A DNA stretch of 21,891 nt. It comes from SCUN01 sp964355365. GTDB taxonomy: Bacteria; Acidobacteriota; Vicinamibacteria; Vicinamibacterales; SCN-69-37. The DNA is taken from the NCBI GenBank assembly GCA_964355365.1, contig CAYHEX010000032.1, forward strand, positions 1 to 21,891. Direction: 5' to 3'. The position numbers and the translations under genes are program-made. This document shows, piece after piece, positions 21,776 through 21,891 of the stretch. Below the pieces are notes generated by a model that did not search any database, was not told the origin of the DNA, and saw nothing but the letters and a program-made list of their open reading frames with translations. How positions within the stretch are numbered: the stretch's first letter is position 1; every line of letters begins with the position of its first letter.

Positions 21776-21815
21776 CATTGCCTCATTGCCCCATTGCCCC
21801 ATTGCCCCATTGCCT
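21776..21815. repeat. 8-bp tandem array (five units of CATTGCCY)
   Basis: Five perfect octamers: CATTGCCT, three of CATTGCCC, CATTGCCT. The last base of the fifth unit is the first base of TCA, the complement of the stop codon of the gene at the right edge. The array fills most of the gap between that stop and the start of the 622-aa protein gene. Confidence 0.95.
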
Positions 21816-21891
21816 CATTTGATGATGACCGGTTCTTTCCACGCATCCGGCCGCCGCTGTCCGCCCCAGCCCCAGTAGACCGGCTCTTCCT
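21815..21891 (-). CDS. C-terminal end of an unidentified gene, runs off the right edge
   Basis: An open frame entering from the right edge ends in TGA at 21817-21815, giving a C-terminus that reads PVYWGWGGQRRPDAWKEP then VIIK. The aromatic, Gly-rich tail is unlike random frame sequence, codon thirds are mostly G or C, and the position (same strand, about 60 bp before the next gene) fits a gene end. Only 24 residues are visible, so no family can be given. Confidence 0.55.
   Translation of the reverse strand, partial: EEPVYWGWGGQRRPDAWKEPVIIK

Overview
The window is high-GC, gene-dense bacterial chromosome. Long Ser/Thr kinases fused to PD40 propellers, exported carboxypeptidase-regulatory-like proteins, a DUF4159 protein, an M14 peptidase with a Gly-rich linker and a family B DNA polymerase together suggest an uncultured Acidobacteriota, probably of the Vicinamibacteria type. 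That is an inference from gene content; no rRNA or tRNA gene was seen. No transposase, integrase or CRISPR array was seen either.

Region 1 (1-6051, minus strand) looks like one operon read right to left: DinB-like protein, PlsC-like acyltransferase, DUF1611 protein (DgcN type), enolase-superfamily epimerase (DgcA type), exported N-acyl-D-amino-acid deacylase, Gly-zipper lipoprotein, and the start of an exported cyanophycinase-type S51 peptidase cut by the window edge. Junctions are 14 bp, 13 bp, ATGA overlap, ATGA overlap, 55 bp and a 14-nt overlap. The middle three genes suggest a D-amino-acid (D-glutamate) salvage route: an exported deacylase could free D-amino acids outside the cytoplasm, and DgcN plus DgcA could N-acetylate and epimerise D-Glu inside.

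Region 2 (6104-10768) is divergent from region 1. It opens with a perfect TATAAT next to a kinase-PD40 receptor gene, followed by a 64-aa orphan protein (minus), an orphan lipoprotein (plus), a 54-bp degenerate copy of part of the 64-aa gene, and an exported DUF4159 protein (minus).

Region 3 (10769-14549) holds a microsatellite-like array directly in front of an intact archaeal-type family B DNA polymerase, then a lipoprotein with a degenerate M23-like fold. It ends in a convergent intergenic mosaic of a strong hairpin terminator, a second palindrome and a heptanucleotide array.

Region 4 (14550-21891) holds a 1008-aa exported M14 peptidase (minus), a small DUF6309-like protein (plus), and two translationally coupled carboxypeptidase-regulatory-like exported proteins (minus). 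It closes with an 8-bp tandem array that runs into the stop codon of a gene cut by the right edge. Three different short tandem arrays, each touching or nearly touching a start or stop codon, and several genes with a -10-like box just before the start and no clear Shine-Dalgarno, are the recurring non-coding themes.
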